Notes: a model not told the origin generated them from the letters alone. A DNA stretch of 64,000 nt from an uncultured Prevotella sp. (GCA_944319935.1 CALUFM010000001.1:310001-374000), one strand, 5' to 3'. Shown: positions 17,405-25,432, counted from the stretch's first letter. Made by a program: numbers and translations.

Positions 17405-17892
17405 TCATCTGCAAGCTTCTGCATTCTATTGTTAAGCTTCTCTTTAACAAGTTCTAAATCTTTGTCATGGTTGCGCAAGAGTTTTTTACTTGTTCCGAAA
17501 TCTGAATAAGATATTATGACAAGACTTATACCGTGCTGTGGCAGCACCGTCCGGCGGCGTTCGTCATATATCCTGCGTTGCTCGCCACGCGGAACTCCGC
17601 TTACCGTCGTTTTGTTGTCAAATAATGGTACAGCTTCAGTATGTTGACGCTCATTGTATTCGACAACAAGTTTCAATTCATCATAATATGCGTCCACTGG
17701 AAGCATCCTCCCAGTATCTCCTTTTAAGAAATCGAAACAGTGTTGGCGACTCGCAGTCAAGCCAAGAGCCTCGTCACATAGATTTATAACGTATTCCTCG
17801 TCACTGTCTTTCCTGCTCCTGCCTGAATTTAACATATCCCGCACATTTTTACCAACACCAAGTTCCTCCAGTTTTTTATTCAAGTCTGTCAT
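17401..17892 (-). CDS. PD-(D/E)XK nuclease-like protein
   Basis: A 163-aa soluble protein. The segment DAYYDELKLVVEYNERQH, with a strand-Glu-x-Asn/Gln-x-x-His pattern, followed by RRIYDERRRTVLPQHGISLVIISYSDF, resembles the core of small PD-(D/E)XK-type nucleases, where an Asp, a Glu and a nearby polar residue bind the metal. The lysine of the textbook motif is not obvious, so activity is uncertain. The N-terminal 60 residues are helical and may bind DNA or a partner. Its stop overlaps the 70-aa membrane gene by 4 bp. Confidence 0.5.
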   Translation of the reverse strand: MTDLNKKLEELGVGKNVRDMLNSGRSRKDSDEEYVINLCDEALGLTASRQHCFDFLKGDTGRMLPVDAYYDELKLVVEYNERQHTEAVPLFDNKTTVSGVPRGEQRRIYDERRRTVLPQHGISLVIISYSDFGTSKKLLRNHDKDLELVKEKLNNRMQKLADE

Positions 17893-17896
17893 AATA

Positions 17897-18145
17897 TCAC
17901 ATATTTAAATGGTTATACAAATCGTTTATCGCCTGGTTTTCAGCTCCGTTGATTTTATTGCCTTTGGCGGCTTCATATCCAAGCTTCAACTTTGCTTTTT
18001 CTACAGAATTTAAATCCGAAGCATCATTCACACCAAGACCTTTCAAAAACATCATTACTTTGGCAAGTGCGTTGTACCTGCAGTGTGCAATACCTTTATG
18101 TTGGTATGTCAACTGCACTTTCTCATACAATTCTTCTAATTTCAT
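17897..18145 (-). CDS. small helical protein, 82 aa
   Basis: Starts MKLEELYEKVQLTYQHKG and is predicted almost wholly helical and charged (ALAKVMMFLKGLGVND...NAINDLYNHL-type). No family recognised. I use ATG 18145; GTG 18181 would add 12 residues. The ATG overlaps the stop of the upstream Mrr-like fragment by ATGA, which favours this start. The nuclease-like gene begins 4 bp downstream of its stop. The small size and position before a nuclease-like gene make a partner or antitoxin-like role possible, but nothing proves it. Confidence 0.5.
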   Translation of the reverse strand: MKLEELYEKVQLTYQHKGIAHCRYNALAKVMMFLKGLGVNDASDLNSVEKAKLKLGYEAAKGNKINGAENQAINDLYNHLNM

Positions 18146-18399
18146 AATCTCGATTTGTGTTTTAGCCTCGCTCGTAAGCACCCATTAAGCTCGGCATGGT
18201 TAGTAAATAGAAAGTGTGGAGCCTGTGCTTGCAATCTCATGGAGGCTCTGGTAAAACCTTTGGACGTTACAAACAACAACCCCACACTTGTATATTCCCC
18301 ACAGCAAGTTGCCACATGGGAATACCAAGCAGTGAGCGTCGAAGCTGCATCCCCGTCCAATTCGAAATGTACCAGATTTCCATGAGGGGACGAAAGCAT
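18142..18399 (-). CDS. Mrr-like nuclease C-terminal fragment (possible remnant)
   Basis: About 85 aa from ATG 18399 (MLSSPHGNLVHFELDGD...). The segment YTSVGLLFVTSKGFTRASMRLQAQAPHFLFTNHAEL follows the pattern of the last strands of Mrr-type restriction endonuclease domains (a strand ending in TS, then GFT, a helix of A..., then a hydrophobic strand and a polar loop with L). The catalytic D and ExK residues of such domains would be upstream and are absent, so this is either a truncated protein or a remnant. The ATGA overlap with the next gene and the promoter at 18446-18477 suggest it is still expressed. Confidence 0.35.
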   Translation of the reverse strand: MLSSPHGNLVHFELDGDAASTLTAWYSHVATCCGEYTSVGLLFVTSKGFTRASMRLQAQAPHFLFTNHAELNGCLRARLKHKSRL

Positions 18400-18445
18400 G
18401 ACACTTTCACCGATATGTCTTGCCCGAAGCGTCGGGCGTATGGTG

Positions 18446-18477
18446 CAAATATAGGAATATTTTACCATAATGACAAA
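18446..18477 (-). promoter_or_regulatory. promoter of the small-gene island
   Basis: Minus strand TTTG (18474-18477), 20-bp gap, TATATTTG (18446-18453). It would drive the coupled series from 18399 down to 16947. Confidence 0.65.
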
Positions 18478-18547
18478 TTGTGGGATTGTTTTTTATATAA
18501 TGTTTTGCGAAGGTTTAACTTTTAGGCTCACAGCATCTTGCAAAACT

Positions 18548-18648
18548 CTGATTATCAACAAGTTTGCAATATACGGCCTTTTGCGTTGCGAAAGATGCCC
18601 TTTCGCGCTGTCGTTTGTGCCCTTTTACACTGCAAAATGCCGCCTATC
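18548..18648. repeat. 22-bp-period dyad array, copy 1
   Basis: Border element CTGATTATCAACAAGTTTGC (18548-18567) abuts four units with centres at 18575, 18597, 18619 and 18641, exactly 22 bp apart. Units read AATAT-ACGGC-CTTTT, GAAAG-ATGCC-CTTTC, CGTTT-GTGCC-CTTTT and AAAAT-GCCGC-CTATC. Intergenic, between the WYL gene stop and the small-gene island promoter. Confidence 0.7.
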
Positions 18649-18695
18649 GTGAACAGCGTGGCGGAACATGCATTCACACATGGCATAAACAGCCG

Positions 18696-19610
18696 TCACG
18701 CATTGCGCTTCAAGGCCTCCTCGTAAACCTTGCGGACACGCTCGCGCAGGTGCTGCGGCTTGACGACTTCAAGCGAACGGCTGCGCGAAAGCAGCTCCAT
18801 CACGAAGTCGTTGGTAATGCGTAGGCGCAAGGCTATGCGCAATTCGTCGGGCGTGTCGGCAAGTATGCGTTGCGAATGGTGGATGGGGTCTGACTTGACA
18901 AACCGCCCGTCAAGGGCGTCATAACGCAGCTCGATGTCCTCGACCGGCATCGAAGGGTCGTTCCACAAGCCGTAACAGTCCTTAAACAGTTCGGCTACGT
19001 TGATGTCGGTATGCCGCTTGAACGTGCGTGAAACGTCAACCTGCAAATCGCGTATGCGGTCTATGCCGAACGTTTTCATCACCTCGCCGTCGTAAGCCAG
19101 AAGATACCAGCGGCGGTTTGACTCCTTCAGGTAATGCGGACACACGCTAAACTGTTTTTCGACACAGTCGTTTCGATAGTCCACATAGCTGAACGCTACC
19201 GGGCGGCGGTCGCGGATGGCCTTTACGAGCGGCATCGTCCATTCGCTGTACGCCGGGCGGTGATGTTCGGCCAAGACAAAGGTTGACAGGTTGTTGTCGT
19301 CGCCGAGGGCGTTGAGCAGGTCGAAATTCATCATCAGTTCGCTTATCCGCTCGTCATACTCCATGTAATCCTCGTTGGCGAAATACCCTTGCCGCGTTCG
19401 GTCAAACCTGATTTCAACGAAAAACAGGCTGGCAATGTCGGCTATGTCGCGCTCCAGGGTGCGCTGGCTTACCTGCGGAGCTTCGTACAATTCGTCCATG
19501 CGCTCGTTTACATAATCCAAGAGTTCATCCTTTGGCACGAACCTGCCGCCATGCCTCACCTTATTTAATATTAGGAGCATCCTCCTTATTCCGTCAATCT
19601 GTCTGCTCAT
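18696..19610 (-). CDS. WYL domain-containing transcriptional regulator
   Basis: About 304 aa. The N-terminus (SRQIDGIRRMLLILNKVRHGGRFVPKDELLDYV) is the winged helix-turn-helix found in this class, with QVSQRTLERDIADI as recognition region. The middle domain (AFSYVDYRND...VCPHYLKESNRRWYLLAYD...GIDRIRDLQV) is the WYL domain, here with RWYLLAYD as the signature block, thought to bind nucleotides or small ligands. The C-terminus is the WCX extension (HSQRILAD...ELRIALRLRITNDFVMELLS). An upstream TTG at 19661 is open, but the ATG at 19610 starts right at the conserved region. WYL regulators often control defence or DNA-damage genes; its target here is unknown. Confidence 0.9.
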   Translation of the reverse strand: MSRQIDGIRRMLLILNKVRHGGRFVPKDELLDYVNERMDELYEAPQVSQRTLERDIADIASLFFVEIRFDRTRQGYFANEDYMEYDERISELMMNFDLLNALGDDNNLSTFVLAEHHRPAYSEWTMPLVKAIRDRRPVAFSYVDYRNDCVEKQFSVCPHYLKESNRRWYLLAYDGEVMKTFGIDRIRDLQVDVSRTFKRHTDINVAELFKDCYGLWNDPSMPVEDIELRYDALDGRFVKSDPIHHSQRILADTPDELRIALRLRITNDFVMELLSRSRSLEVVKPQHLRERVRKVYEEALKRNA

Positions 19611-19835
19611 GCCTTTACGTGTTTTATGTTTGTCTTGCAAAGAAAACGCGAACGGGCTCAATGCAAGTTTCCTGCAAATTGCCGAATGCCGCTTGTCTTT
19701 TGCAAATGTAAGAAGTCACAACGACAAAACTTGTCGCTGGCGTGATTATTTTCATTGGCAACGCAAAAAATTGCTTTTCATCTGAGCGGCCAATTACAGT
19801 TTAACTACTTTAACTACCATAACAAGCTGATTTAT

Positions 19836-19866
19836 TTTGAAAATCATGCAAAATTAGTTATCTTTG
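19836..19866 (+). promoter_or_regulatory. promoter of DUF4491-rlmH
   Basis: TTTG (19836-19839), 19-bp gap, TATCTTTG (19859-19866): exact consensus. The DUF4491 ATG follows 30 nt downstream. Confidence 0.8.
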
Positions 19867-19896
19867 CATACCGTAAGGACAATATAAAAACATAAG

Positions 19897-20199
19897 ATGG
19901 AATTATACTTCACGGGAATTATCATCGCCGCGGCATGCTTTTTGGTCATCGGCCTGTTCCACCCCATCGTGGTGAAAACCGAATACCATACGGGCACGCG
20001 CTACTGGTGGGTGTTCCTCGTAGGTGGAGTTGCATGCATCGTGGCCGCACTGTTCGTGGCCAACGCCGTGATGTCGGCCGTCTTGGGCGTAATCGGCGCA
20101 TCGGCATTGTGGTCAATCAAGGAGCTGTTCGAGCAGCGTGACAGGGTGAAAAAGGGCTGGTTCCCAATGAACCCGAAACGAAAAGAAGATTATGTTTAA
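19897..20199 (+). CDS. DUF4491 family membrane protein
   Basis: A 100-aa inner-membrane protein with three hydrophobic helices (about residues 4-23, 36-57 and 59-76), the conserved FHPIVVKTEYHTGTRYWW loop between the first two, and a basic C-terminus (WFPMNPKRKEDY). These features fit DUF4491, a Bacteroidetes family of unknown role. It sits upstream of rlmH with a 111-bp gap and its own strong promoter. Confidence 0.85.
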   Translation: MELYFTGIIIAAACFLVIGLFHPIVVKTEYHTGTRYWWVFLVGGVACIVAALFVANAVMSAVLGVIGASALWSIKELFEQRDRVKKGWFPMNPKRKEDYV

Positions 20200-20310
20200 T
20201 ACGGTTTTAGATTATAAGGCCTTGGGGGTATAACGGTGACAACATGCTAAAAATCACAAATACGCCAACCGTAGAACCGAATAACCGTAAAATCGCATAA
20301 CCGCAAACCT

Positions 20311-20781
20311 ATGAAACTGACCCTCATACTTGTCGGCAAAACCGACGGAAAGCTGTACGCCGAGGCCATTGACGACTACGCCAAGCGCATCAGTCATTAT
20401 ACACCTTTTAATATAAAGGTGATACCTGACTTGAAAAACAGCAAAAGCCTGAGCGAAAAGCAGCAGAAGGAGAAAGAGGGCGAACTTATATTGAAAAGCA
20501 TCGAAGACAAGAGTCTCGTGGTGCTTCTTGACGAACGTGGCAAGGAAATGCGCAGCATCGAGCTTGCGGCGTGGCTTGAAAACAAACAACTGACGGGGCG
20601 CAACGTCACGTTTGTCATCGGTGGCCCTTATGGTTTTTCCGAGGCAGTGTATGCGCGCGCCGACTTCAAGTTGTCGTTGTCGCGCATGACATTCTCCCAC
20701 CAGATGGTGAGACTTGTGTTCACGGAACAAATCTACCGTGCATGCACAATCATCAAGAACGAACCTTACCACCACGAGTAA
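20311..20781 (+). CDS. rlmH: 23S rRNA (pseudouridine1915-N3)-methyltransferase
   Basis: SPOUT-class methyltransferase that modifies pseudouridine 1915 in helix 69 of 23S rRNA, acting as a homodimer on the 70S ribosome. Length (156 aa) is normal. The trefoil-knot S-adenosylmethionine region VTFVIGGPYGFSEAVYARADFKLSLSRMTFSHQMVRLVFTEQIYRA is intact, including the FVIGGPYG loop and the C-terminal EPYHHE. It follows DUF4491 on the same strand and ends at the long hairpin 20788-20855. Confidence 0.97.
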   Translation: MKLTLILVGKTDGKLYAEAIDDYAKRISHYTPFNIKVIPDLKNSKSLSEKQQKEKEGELILKSIEDKSLVVLLDERGKEMRSIELAAWLENKQLTGRNVTFVIGGPYGFSEAVYARADFKLSLSRMTFSHQMVRLVFTEQIYRACTIIKNEPYHHE

Positions 20782-20787
20782 GCAAAG

Positions 20788-20855
20788 AGGCAAGAAGCAA
20801 ACAGGCAAGAGACAAGGGAATCCACCTTGTCTGTTCGTTACTTGTCTGCTTGCCT
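20788..20855 (+). terminator. long imperfect hairpin after rlmH
   Basis: Arms 20788-20817 and 20825-20855 pair with small bulges (AGGCAAG... against ...CTTGCCT; AGACAAGG against CCTTGTCT) around a 7-nt loop. It begins 7 bp after the rlmH stop. Confidence 0.55.
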
Positions 20856-20890
20856 ACCAAATAAAAAGAACTACTAACTAAAAACATATT

Positions 20891-22072
20891 ATGGAAAAAA
20901 CATGGAGATGGTTCGGCAAGAGCGACAAAATCACCCTTGCGATGCTGAAACAAATCGGCGTTGAGGGCATAGTGACTGCCCTGCACGACGTTCCCAACGG
21001 CGAGGTGTGGCCGCGCGAGAAAATCCGCGAGCTGCGCGAGTACATCGAGAGCTACGGCATGCGCTGGTCTGTCGTTGAGAGCCTGCCCGTATGCGAAAGC
21101 ATCAAGTACGCCGGGGTTGACCGCGACCGGCTTATAGAGAACTACAAGGAGAGCCTGAAGAACCTCGGCCTTGAGGGCGTACACACGGTGTGCTACAACT
21201 TCATGCCCGTGCTTGACTGGGCGCGCACCGACCTTGCGCACCCCAACCCCGACGGCACGAGCAACCTCTACTTCAGCCACGCGCAGTTCGCGTATTTCGA
21301 CTGCTGCATACTGAAGCGCGAGGGGGCGGAGGGCGACTATGCACCGGAGGTGATGGCCGAAGTGGAGAAGCTGAAGCTGGCGATGACACCAGAGGACAAC
21401 CACAAGCTGGTGGAGAACATCATAGTGAAGACGCAGGGCTTCGTCAACGGCAACATAACCGAGGACGACGAACACCCCGTGGAGCTGTTCCGCCAGTTGC
21501 TCGGCCTGTACAAGGGCGTAACGAAGGAGCGGCTGCGTGAGAACATGCGCTACTTCCTGGCAGCCATAATGCCCGTGTGCAACGAGTACGGCATGTACAT
21601 GTGCGTGCATCCCGACGACCCGCCGTTCCCCATCCTCGGCCTGCCGCGCATCGTGACGTGCGACGAGGACATAGAGTGGTTCCTCAAGGCGGTTGACGAC
21701 CCGCACAACGGCCTGACCTTCTGCGCCGGCTCCCTGTCGGCCGGGGCGCACAACAACGTGGTAGAACTGGCGCGCAAGTACGCCGAGCGCACGTGGTTCG
21801 TACACATGCGCTCATGCAAGGTGTTCCCCAACGGCGACTTCACCGAGGCCTCACACCTCGGCGGGCGCGCCGACCTGGTGGAGCTGGCGCACGTCTTCGA
21901 GAAGGCGAACCCCAAGCTGCCGATGCGCGTTGACCACGGTCCCAACATGCTTGGCGACGAGGACCGCGGCTACAACGCCGGCTACACGTTCCTCGGCCGC
22001 ATGTTCGCCATGGGGCAGGTGCAGGGCATACTGGCGGCCGTTGACCGCGAACTGGGAATAAGCCAAGAATGA
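20891..22072 (+). CDS. uxuA: mannonate dehydratase
   Basis: Dehydrates D-mannonate to 2-keto-3-deoxy-D-gluconate in glucuronate breakdown. The 393-aa protein has the full-length TIM-barrel family pattern, starting KTWRWFGKSDKITLAMLKQIGVEGIVTALHDVP, with CVHPDDPPFPILGLPRI, FCAGSLSAGAHN and MRVDHGPNM supplying metal and substrate ligands (Cys, His and Asp). It is followed 93 bp later by an SDR fructuronate reductase, and then by uxaB, making a hexuronate cluster. The gene is markedly GC-rich: 44 of 60 bases in 21841-21900 are G or C, above nearby genes. Confidence 0.96.
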   Translation: MEKTWRWFGKSDKITLAMLKQIGVEGIVTALHDVPNGEVWPREKIRELREYIESYGMRWSVVESLPVCESIKYAGVDRDRLIENYKESLKNLGLEGVHTVCYNFMPVLDWARTDLAHPNPDGTSNLYFSHAQFAYFDCCILKREGAEGDYAPEVMAEVEKLKLAMTPEDNHKLVENIIVKTQGFVNGNITEDDEHPVELFRQLLGLYKGVTKERLRENMRYFLAAIMPVCNEYGMYMCVHPDDPPFPILGLPRIVTCDEDIEWFLKAVDDPHNGLTFCAGSLSAGAHNNVVELARKYAERTWFVHMRSCKVFPNGDFTEASHLGGRADLVELAHVFEKANPKLPMRVDHGPNMLGDEDRGYNAGYTFLGRMFAMGQVQGILAAVDRELGISQE

Positions 22073-22165
22073 CGGATTGAGAGTCTGGGATTGAAAAATA
22101 CCATTTTCCATAAGGCTTATCGGGCTCATCAGGCTCATTTGCCTTATAAAAAAACTAAAGCCACA

Positions 22166-22978
22166 ATGAACGAATTATTCAACATCAAGGATTACGTAGT
22201 TGTAATCACGGGCGGCACGGGCGTACTCGGCCGCACAATCGCGAGATACCTCGCCCTCGAAGGCGCGCAGGTGGTAATCCTCGGGCGCAAGGAGAGCGTC
22301 GGCAAGGAAATCGTAGACGGCATAGTGAATGAAGGCGGCAAGGCCGAGTTCATGAAGACCGACGTGATGAACCAGGAACTGGTGCAGAAGAACTGCGACG
22401 CCATACTGGCAAAGTACGGGCGCGTAGACACGCTGCTCAACGCCGCTGGCGGCAACATGCCCGGTGCGGTGATATCGCCCGACGGCGACATCTTCGACCT
22501 GAAGGTGGAGGAATTCCAGAAAGTCCTCGACCTCAACCTCACCGGCACGGTCATCCCGACACAGGTGTTCCTCAAGCCGATGGTCAAGCAGGGCAAGGGC
22601 TCCATCATCAACTTCTCGTCGATGGCTGCGTTCCGCCCCATAACCCGCGTTTGCGGATACGCCGCTGCGAAGGCCGGCATCAGCAACTTCACGGCCTTCA
22701 TGGCCACAGAGTGCGCCAAGAAGTTCGGCGAGGGCATCCGCGTCAACGCCATAGCCCCCGGCTTCTTCATCACCGAGCAGAACCGCACGCTGCTGACCAC
22801 CCCCGACGGTTCGTACACACAGCGCGGCAAGGACGTCATCCACCAGACCCCGTTCGGCCGGATGGGCGACCCCGAGGAGCTGTGCGGCACCATCCACTAC
22901 CTCATGAGCGACGCCGCGAAGTTCGTCACCGGCACGGTTGCCGTGGTGGACGGAGGCTTCAACTCGTTCGCAATGTAA
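22166..22978 (+). CDS. SDR family fructuronate reductase (D-mannonate oxidoreductase)
   Basis: Short-chain dehydrogenase of 270 aa. TGGTGVLG near residues 15-22 is the nucleotide loop, NAAGGNMPG the NNAG-type block, and the catalytic set is Ser (INFSSMAAF), Tyr and Lys in YAAAKAG. The position right after uxuA and the family strongly suggest interconversion of D-fructuronate and D-mannonate, replacing the unrelated long-chain UxuB. I place the start at ATG 22166 (MNELFNIKDYVVVITGGTG); a reading from 22091 adds a basic stretch not seen in SDRs. Shares the high G+C of uxuA (38 of 60 in 22741-22800). Confidence 0.88.
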   Translation: MNELFNIKDYVVVITGGTGVLGRTIARYLALEGAQVVILGRKESVGKEIVDGIVNEGGKAEFMKTDVMNQELVQKNCDAILAKYGRVDTLLNAAGGNMPGAVISPDGDIFDLKVEEFQKVLDLNLTGTVIPTQVFLKPMVKQGKGSIINFSSMAAFRPITRVCGYAAAKAGISNFTAFMATECAKKFGEGIRVNAIAPGFFITEQNRTLLTTPDGSYTQRGKDVIHQTPFGRMGDPEELCGTIHYLMSDAAKFVTGTVAVVDGGFNSFAM

Positions 22979-23041
22979 AAACACGCAAACCTTTACGTAT
23001 TTTTCATTCACAAAAAGAGAACACCATAACGAATAAAAATG

Positions 23042-23049
23042 TAATTTTG
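23042..23049 (+). promoter_or_regulatory. -7 box upstream of uxaB
   Basis: TAATTTTG 40 nt before the uxaB start. No matching -33 element. It suggests uxaB can be transcribed apart from uxuA. Confidence 0.4.
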
Positions 23050-23089
23050 CAAACAGAATAAACGGAAAACAATATTTAATAAACAAATC

Positions 23090-24538
23090 ATGAAAAAATT
23101 ACAAGCTCTTAACAAAAGGACTGCGCCTAAAAGCGTAATGCCAGAGAAAATCATCCAGTTTGGTGAAGGAAACTTCCTTCGTGCGTTTGTGGATTGGATT
23201 ATCTACAACATGAACCAGAAGACTGATTTCAACGGTTCTGTAGTTGTTGTACAACCTATCGAAAAAGGTATGGTTGACTGGCTCAACGGCCAAGACTGCT
23301 TGTATCACGTCAATCTGCAGGGACTTGACGAAGGCAAACCCGTTAACAGCCTTACCCGCATTGATGTAATAAGCCGCGCTTTGAACCCTTACACGCAAAA
23401 CCAGGCGTTCATGGCACTCGCTGACCAGCCTGAAATACGTTTCGTCATATCAAACACAACGGAAGCAGGTATCGCTTTTGACCCGAGTTGCAAGCTTGAA
23501 GACGCTCCTGCAAGCTCATATCCCGGCAAGCTCGTGCAGTTGCTTTATCGCCGTTACCAGACATTCAACGGCGACCCGACAAAGGGACTTATCATCTTCC
23601 CTTGCGAGCTTATATTCCTTAATGGACATGTCCTCAAGGATTGCATCTACAAATACATTGAGTTGTGGAATCTCGGCGAAGACTTCAAGAAATGGTTTAC
23701 TGACTGCTGCGGCGTTTACGCCACATTGGTTGACCGTATCGTTCCCGGCTTCCCGCGCAAGGAAATCAAAGACATACAGCAGAAAATCTGCTACGAAGAC
23801 AACCTCGTTGTACAGGCTGAAATCTTCCACCTTTGGGTAATTGAAGCTCCGAAAGAGATTGCGGAAGAATTCCCCGCAGACAAAGCCGGACTGCATGTTT
23901 TGTTCGTTCCGTCAGAAGAACCTTACCACGAGCGCAAGGTCACACTGCTCAACGGTCCTCATACCGTGTTAAGCCCTGTGGCTTTCCTGAGCGGAATCAA
24001 CATCGTACGCGACGCCTGCAAAGACCCTGTCATCGGCAAATACATACACAAAGTACAGTTCGAAGAGCTTATGGAGACTCTCAACCTGCCGAAAGACGAA
24101 CTTCAGAAGTTCGCAAGCGATGTGCTTGAAAGATTCATGAACCCGTTTGTTGACCACCAGGTAACAAGCATCATGCTCAATTCATTCCCGAAGTACCAGA
24201 CACGCGACCTGCCTGGTGTCAAGACTTACTTGGAGCGCAAGGGCGAACTGCCGCAGGGACTTGTATTCGGACTTGCAGCAATCATCACTTACTACAAGGG
24301 CGGCAAGCGTGCTGACGGTACAGAGATTGTACCCAACGACTCACAAGAAATCATGGACTTGCTGAAAGACCTTTGGGCAACAGGCGACACACAGAAAGTC
24401 ACCGACGGCGTACTCTCAGCCACAAAGATATGGGGCGAGGACCTCAACAACATCAAGGGTCTCAACGCTCTTGTCAAGAAAGACCTCGACCTCATTCAGG
24501 AAAAGGGCATGCTTGAGGCGGTAAAAACAATTCTCTAA
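23090..24538 (+). CDS. uxaB: tagaturonate reductase (altronate oxidoreductase)
   Basis: NADH-dependent interconversion of D-tagaturonate and D-altronate in galacturonate breakdown. The 482-aa length and the mannitol-dehydrogenase-like two-domain plan fit: N-terminal Rossmann region beginning IIQFGEGNFLRAFVDWI, and C-terminal domain with KVTLLNGPHTVLSPVAFLSG carrying the conserved Lys-x(4)-Asn-x-x-His catalytic motif. Downstream of uxuA and the SDR gene on the same strand, with a 111-bp gap and its own -7 box. Genes for uxaA, uxaC and a hexuronate transporter are not in the window. Confidence 0.95.
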   Translation: MKKLQALNKRTAPKSVMPEKIIQFGEGNFLRAFVDWIIYNMNQKTDFNGSVVVVQPIEKGMVDWLNGQDCLYHVNLQGLDEGKPVNSLTRIDVISRALNPYTQNQAFMALADQPEIRFVISNTTEAGIAFDPSCKLEDAPASSYPGKLVQLLYRRYQTFNGDPTKGLIIFPCELIFLNGHVLKDCIYKYIELWNLGEDFKKWFTDCCGVYATLVDRIVPGFPRKEIKDIQQKICYEDNLVVQAEIFHLWVIEAPKEIAEEFPADKAGLHVLFVPSEEPYHERKVTLLNGPHTVLSPVAFLSGINIVRDACKDPVIGKYIHKVQFEELMETLNLPKDELQKFASDVLERFMNPFVDHQVTSIMLNSFPKYQTRDLPGVKTYLERKGELPQGLVFGLAAIITYYKGGKRADGTEIVPNDSQEIMDLLKDLWATGDTQKVTDGVLSATKIWGEDLNNIKGLNALVKKDLDLIQEKGMLEAVKTIL

Positions 24539-24563
24539 TATTCATTAGGAAATAACCTTACAA

Positions 24564-24604
24564 AAAACAAGCAGACAAGGCCGACAGCTTTGCCTGCTTG
24601 TTTT
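24564..24604 (+). terminator. terminator of uxaB
   Basis: AAAACAAGCAG (24564-24574) pairs with CTGCTTGTTTT (24594-24604), ending in a T run, 26 bp after the stop. Confidence 0.75.
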
Positions 24605-24621
24605 CTATATACACATAACAA

Positions 24622-25359
24622 ATGGGAAACATCAACACGCTCTTAACACAATACGCCGAACGCTACGAGACAGAGGACTTTCTCCCAGCAGACCCAAGTT
24701 GGTTCATGCATCAAGTTGAAGGAAAAGCAAACAAAGAGACCACCGCATTCATTGCCTCGTGCCTGAGCTACGGCAACAGGAAACAGTTCATGCCAAAAAT
24801 ACAATCAATACTCGACTTCGCCGGCAACAACGTACACGAATGGGTAGCATGCGGAACGTTCACAAAAAACATTCCTGACGATGACAACAGATGTTTTTAC
24901 CGCCTATATACCTATCACACCATGCATTCCTTACTCGCCGCGTTACAACAAATGATTACCGAATACGGCAGCATCGGCAACTACATAGAGGCAAACGCGA
25001 CTGACGGATTTACCGCAGTAAAGGCAATCACAGATTATTTCGCGAGCAAAAACATAGAAACAATCATCCCCAAGAACACCACTTCCGCCTGCAAGCGCGT
25101 ATGCATGTTCCTGCGATGGATGGTGAGAGACAACTCGCCTGTTGACCTCGGACTATGGAGCAGCTTCATAGACAAGCGGACACTGATAATCCCTATGGAC
25201 ACACATGTACTACAAGAGGCAAACCGATTAGGCTTGATTGACAGCAAGACGGCATCCATGTCAGCCGCACGCAAACTGACAACAAGGCTTGCCAAAATAT
25301 TTCCCGACGACCCTCTAAAAGGCGATTTTGCCTTATTCGGATATGGTGTTAATCACTAA
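24622..25359 (+). CDS. TIGR02757 family protein
   Basis: A 245-aa soluble protein of the TIGR02757 (DUF2400) family, recognised by FIASCLSYGNRKQFMPKI, the CMFLRWMVRDNSPVDLGLW block and the closing DFALFGYGVNH. The MDTHVLQEANRLGL segment resembles helix-hairpin-helix glycosylase-type folds, suggesting a link to nucleic acids, but no activity is known to me. Single gene between the uxaB terminator and the hairpin at 25368-25432. Confidence 0.88.
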   Translation: MGNINTLLTQYAERYETEDFLPADPSWFMHQVEGKANKETTAFIASCLSYGNRKQFMPKIQSILDFAGNNVHEWVACGTFTKNIPDDDNRCFYRLYTYHTMHSLLAALQQMITEYGSIGNYIEANATDGFTAVKAITDYFASKNIETIIPKNTTSACKRVCMFLRWMVRDNSPVDLGLWSSFIDKRTLIIPMDTHVLQEANRLGLIDSKTASMSAARKLTTRLAKIFPDDPLKGDFALFGYGVNH

Positions 25360-25367
25360 CGACAAAC

Positions 25368-25432
25368 AGGCAAAAGGGTGAAAAAGTAAAAATCCAATCA
25401 TAGGACATCTTTACTTTTTCACCCTTTTGCCT
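25368..25432. terminator. perfect 23-bp hairpin between convergent genes
   Basis: Arms 25368-25390 and 25410-25432 are perfectly complementary with a 19-nt loop, A-rich on one side and T-rich on the other, between the TIGR02757 and MFS genes. Confidence 0.85.

Larger units (their letters stand above)
18400..18695. other. intergenic region with promoter and 22-bp repeat array
   Basis: Holds the minus-strand promoter of the small-gene island (18446-18477) and repeat array 1 with its border element (18548-18648). No gene seen. Confidence 0.6.

Noticed and set aside
20753..21805. 350-codon antisense open frame across uxuA
   Set aside because: It mirrors the GC-rich third-position bias of uxuA, has a His/Val/Ala-skewed composition and no domain, and also covers the rlmH terminator.
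22175..23086. 303-codon antisense open frame across the SDR gene
   Set aside because: Same cause: codon bias of a clear SDR gene on the other strand.
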